Shown piece by piece: positions 5,287 through 5,860 of a DNA stretch of 5,860 bases. Position 1 is the stretch's first letter, and each line of letters starts with the position of its first letter. Both the position numbers and the translations under genes were made by a program. The notes beneath the pieces were generated by a model. The model saw only the letters and a list, made by a program, of their open reading frames with translations, searched no databases and was not told the origin of the DNA. The DNA is taken from contig JAFUNW010000092.1 in the NCBI GenBank assembly GCA_017472905.1, forward strand, positions 1-5,860, in the 5' to 3' direction. Source of the stretch: Bacteroidaceae bacterium (GTDB lineage Bacteria; Bacteroidota; Bacteroidia; Bacteroidales; Bacteroidaceae).

Positions 5287-5860
5287 ATGAGAATATTCTC
5301 TAAAGAAGAGATAAAAATAAAGAGCCAATTATTCATTAGGAAAATCGGAAACATTCTGCAGAGTCCACAAAGCAGAGAGTTTCTGATTTTTCTCTTTTTC
5401 GTTTTAATCGCATCAACGTTTTGGATTATTCAGGCTTTGAACGAAAATTACGAAACTGAATTTTCTGTGCCTTTAAAAGTAAAGAACTTACCGGAAAATG
5501 TCATTGTGACTTCTGAAATTCCCAAAGCTTTGCATTTCACGGTAAAAGATAAAGGTACCGTATTGGTCAACTATATGTTGGGACAAGATTTTTTGCCTAT
5601 AACAGTTGATTTTGCAGAATATGCTCAAAGGGGAAGCTTTGTACGTATTCCGGCATCTGATTTGGAAAAGAAATTATTGGGACAATTGGCCGTTTCGACT
5701 TCATTGGAATCCTTGAAACCGGATACATTGGAGTTGATATATACAGTAGGAAAAGCTAAAAAGGTTCCTATTGTAGTCAGTGGAGCTGCCTTTGCTGCTA
5801 AACAATATTATATTGCAGGAAAACATTTGTCTCCCGATTCTGTAATGGTATATGCTCCTC
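5287..5860 (+). CDS. YbbR-domain (CdaR-like) membrane-anchored protein, partial at right edge
   Basis: An open frame starts at ATG 5287 and runs uninterrupted for 191 codons to the window end. The N-terminus has a basic, cytoplasmic segment of about 30 residues, then one membrane helix at about 32-51 (FLIFLFFVLIASTFWIIQAL). A beta-rich exported region follows. Within it FSVPLKVKNLPENVIV (59-74) and VKDKGTVLVNYM have the character of YbbR repeats; a second such unit seems to begin at KKVPIVVSGAAF. In Firmicutes the YbbR protein CdaR regulates the diadenylate cyclase CdaA; no cyclase gene is visible here, so that role should not be assumed. It begins 11 bases after yajC, indicating co-transcription. 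From my knowledge of Bacteroidetes gene order, coaE may follow beyond the edge, but this cannot be seen. Confidence 0.82.
   Translation, partial: MRIFSKEEIKIKSQLFIRKIGNILQSPQSREFLIFLFFVLIASTFWIIQALNENYETEFSVPLKVKNLPENVIVTSEIPKALHFTVKDKGTVLVNYMLGQDFLPITVDFAEYAQRGSFVRIPASDLEKKLLGQLAVSTSLESLKPDTLELIYTVGKAKKVPIVVSGAAFAAKQYYIAGKHLSPDSVMVYAP

Overview
The window comes from the chromosome of a member of the Bacteroidetes, most likely Bacteroidales (Bacteroides, Parabacteroides or a relative). Several promoter sites match the phylum-specific pattern TTTG, then 19-20 bases, then TAnnTTTG. Strong Shine-Dalgarno sites are largely absent, leaders before start codons are A-rich, and composition is moderately AT-rich. 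Two proteins have a form I associate with this phylum: a long NusB of 308 residues and a small PUR-domain protein (DUF3276).

Region 1 (1-1603, + strand) is anaerobic pyruvate metabolism followed by a HIT protein. It opens inside the last 63 codons of pflB (pyruvate formate-lyase, with the glycyl-radical loop visible). A terminator-like hairpin follows, then pflA, the radical-SAM enzyme that installs that radical. A HIT-family nucleotide-binding protein with its own promoter comes next, and a strong terminator at 1559-1603 closes the block. That terminator also reads as one for the convergent block.

Region 2 (1648-3787, - strand) is a translation-related cluster. In transcription order it is a PUR-domain protein (DUF3276), rplY (ribosomal protein L25/Ctc), pth (peptidyl-tRNA hydrolase) and an Hsp15-like S4 RNA-binding protein with a poly-glutamate tail. 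A near-perfect promoter lies between the PUR gene and rplY. The rplY leader of about 90 nt can form mutually exclusive hairpins. L25 binds 5S rRNA, Pth recycles peptidyl-tRNA, and Hsp15 homologues bind stalled 50S subunits carrying nascent chains, so the last three genes share a plausible theme of ribosome assembly and rescue.

Region 3 (3920-5860, + strand) runs divergently from region 2: nusB, yajC and the 5' part of a YbbR-domain membrane-anchored gene that continues off the right edge. Close spacing (57 and 11 bases) and a single good promoter upstream of nusB suggest one operon linking rRNA antitermination, a Sec-associated membrane protein and an envelope protein.

I see no mobile element, CRISPR array, tRNA, rRNA or phage gene. 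This is a conserved housekeeping region. The points that merit a second look are the enlarged NusB with an internal repeat-like pattern, the rplY leader and the PUR-domain protein. I do not see evidence for a wholly new system.
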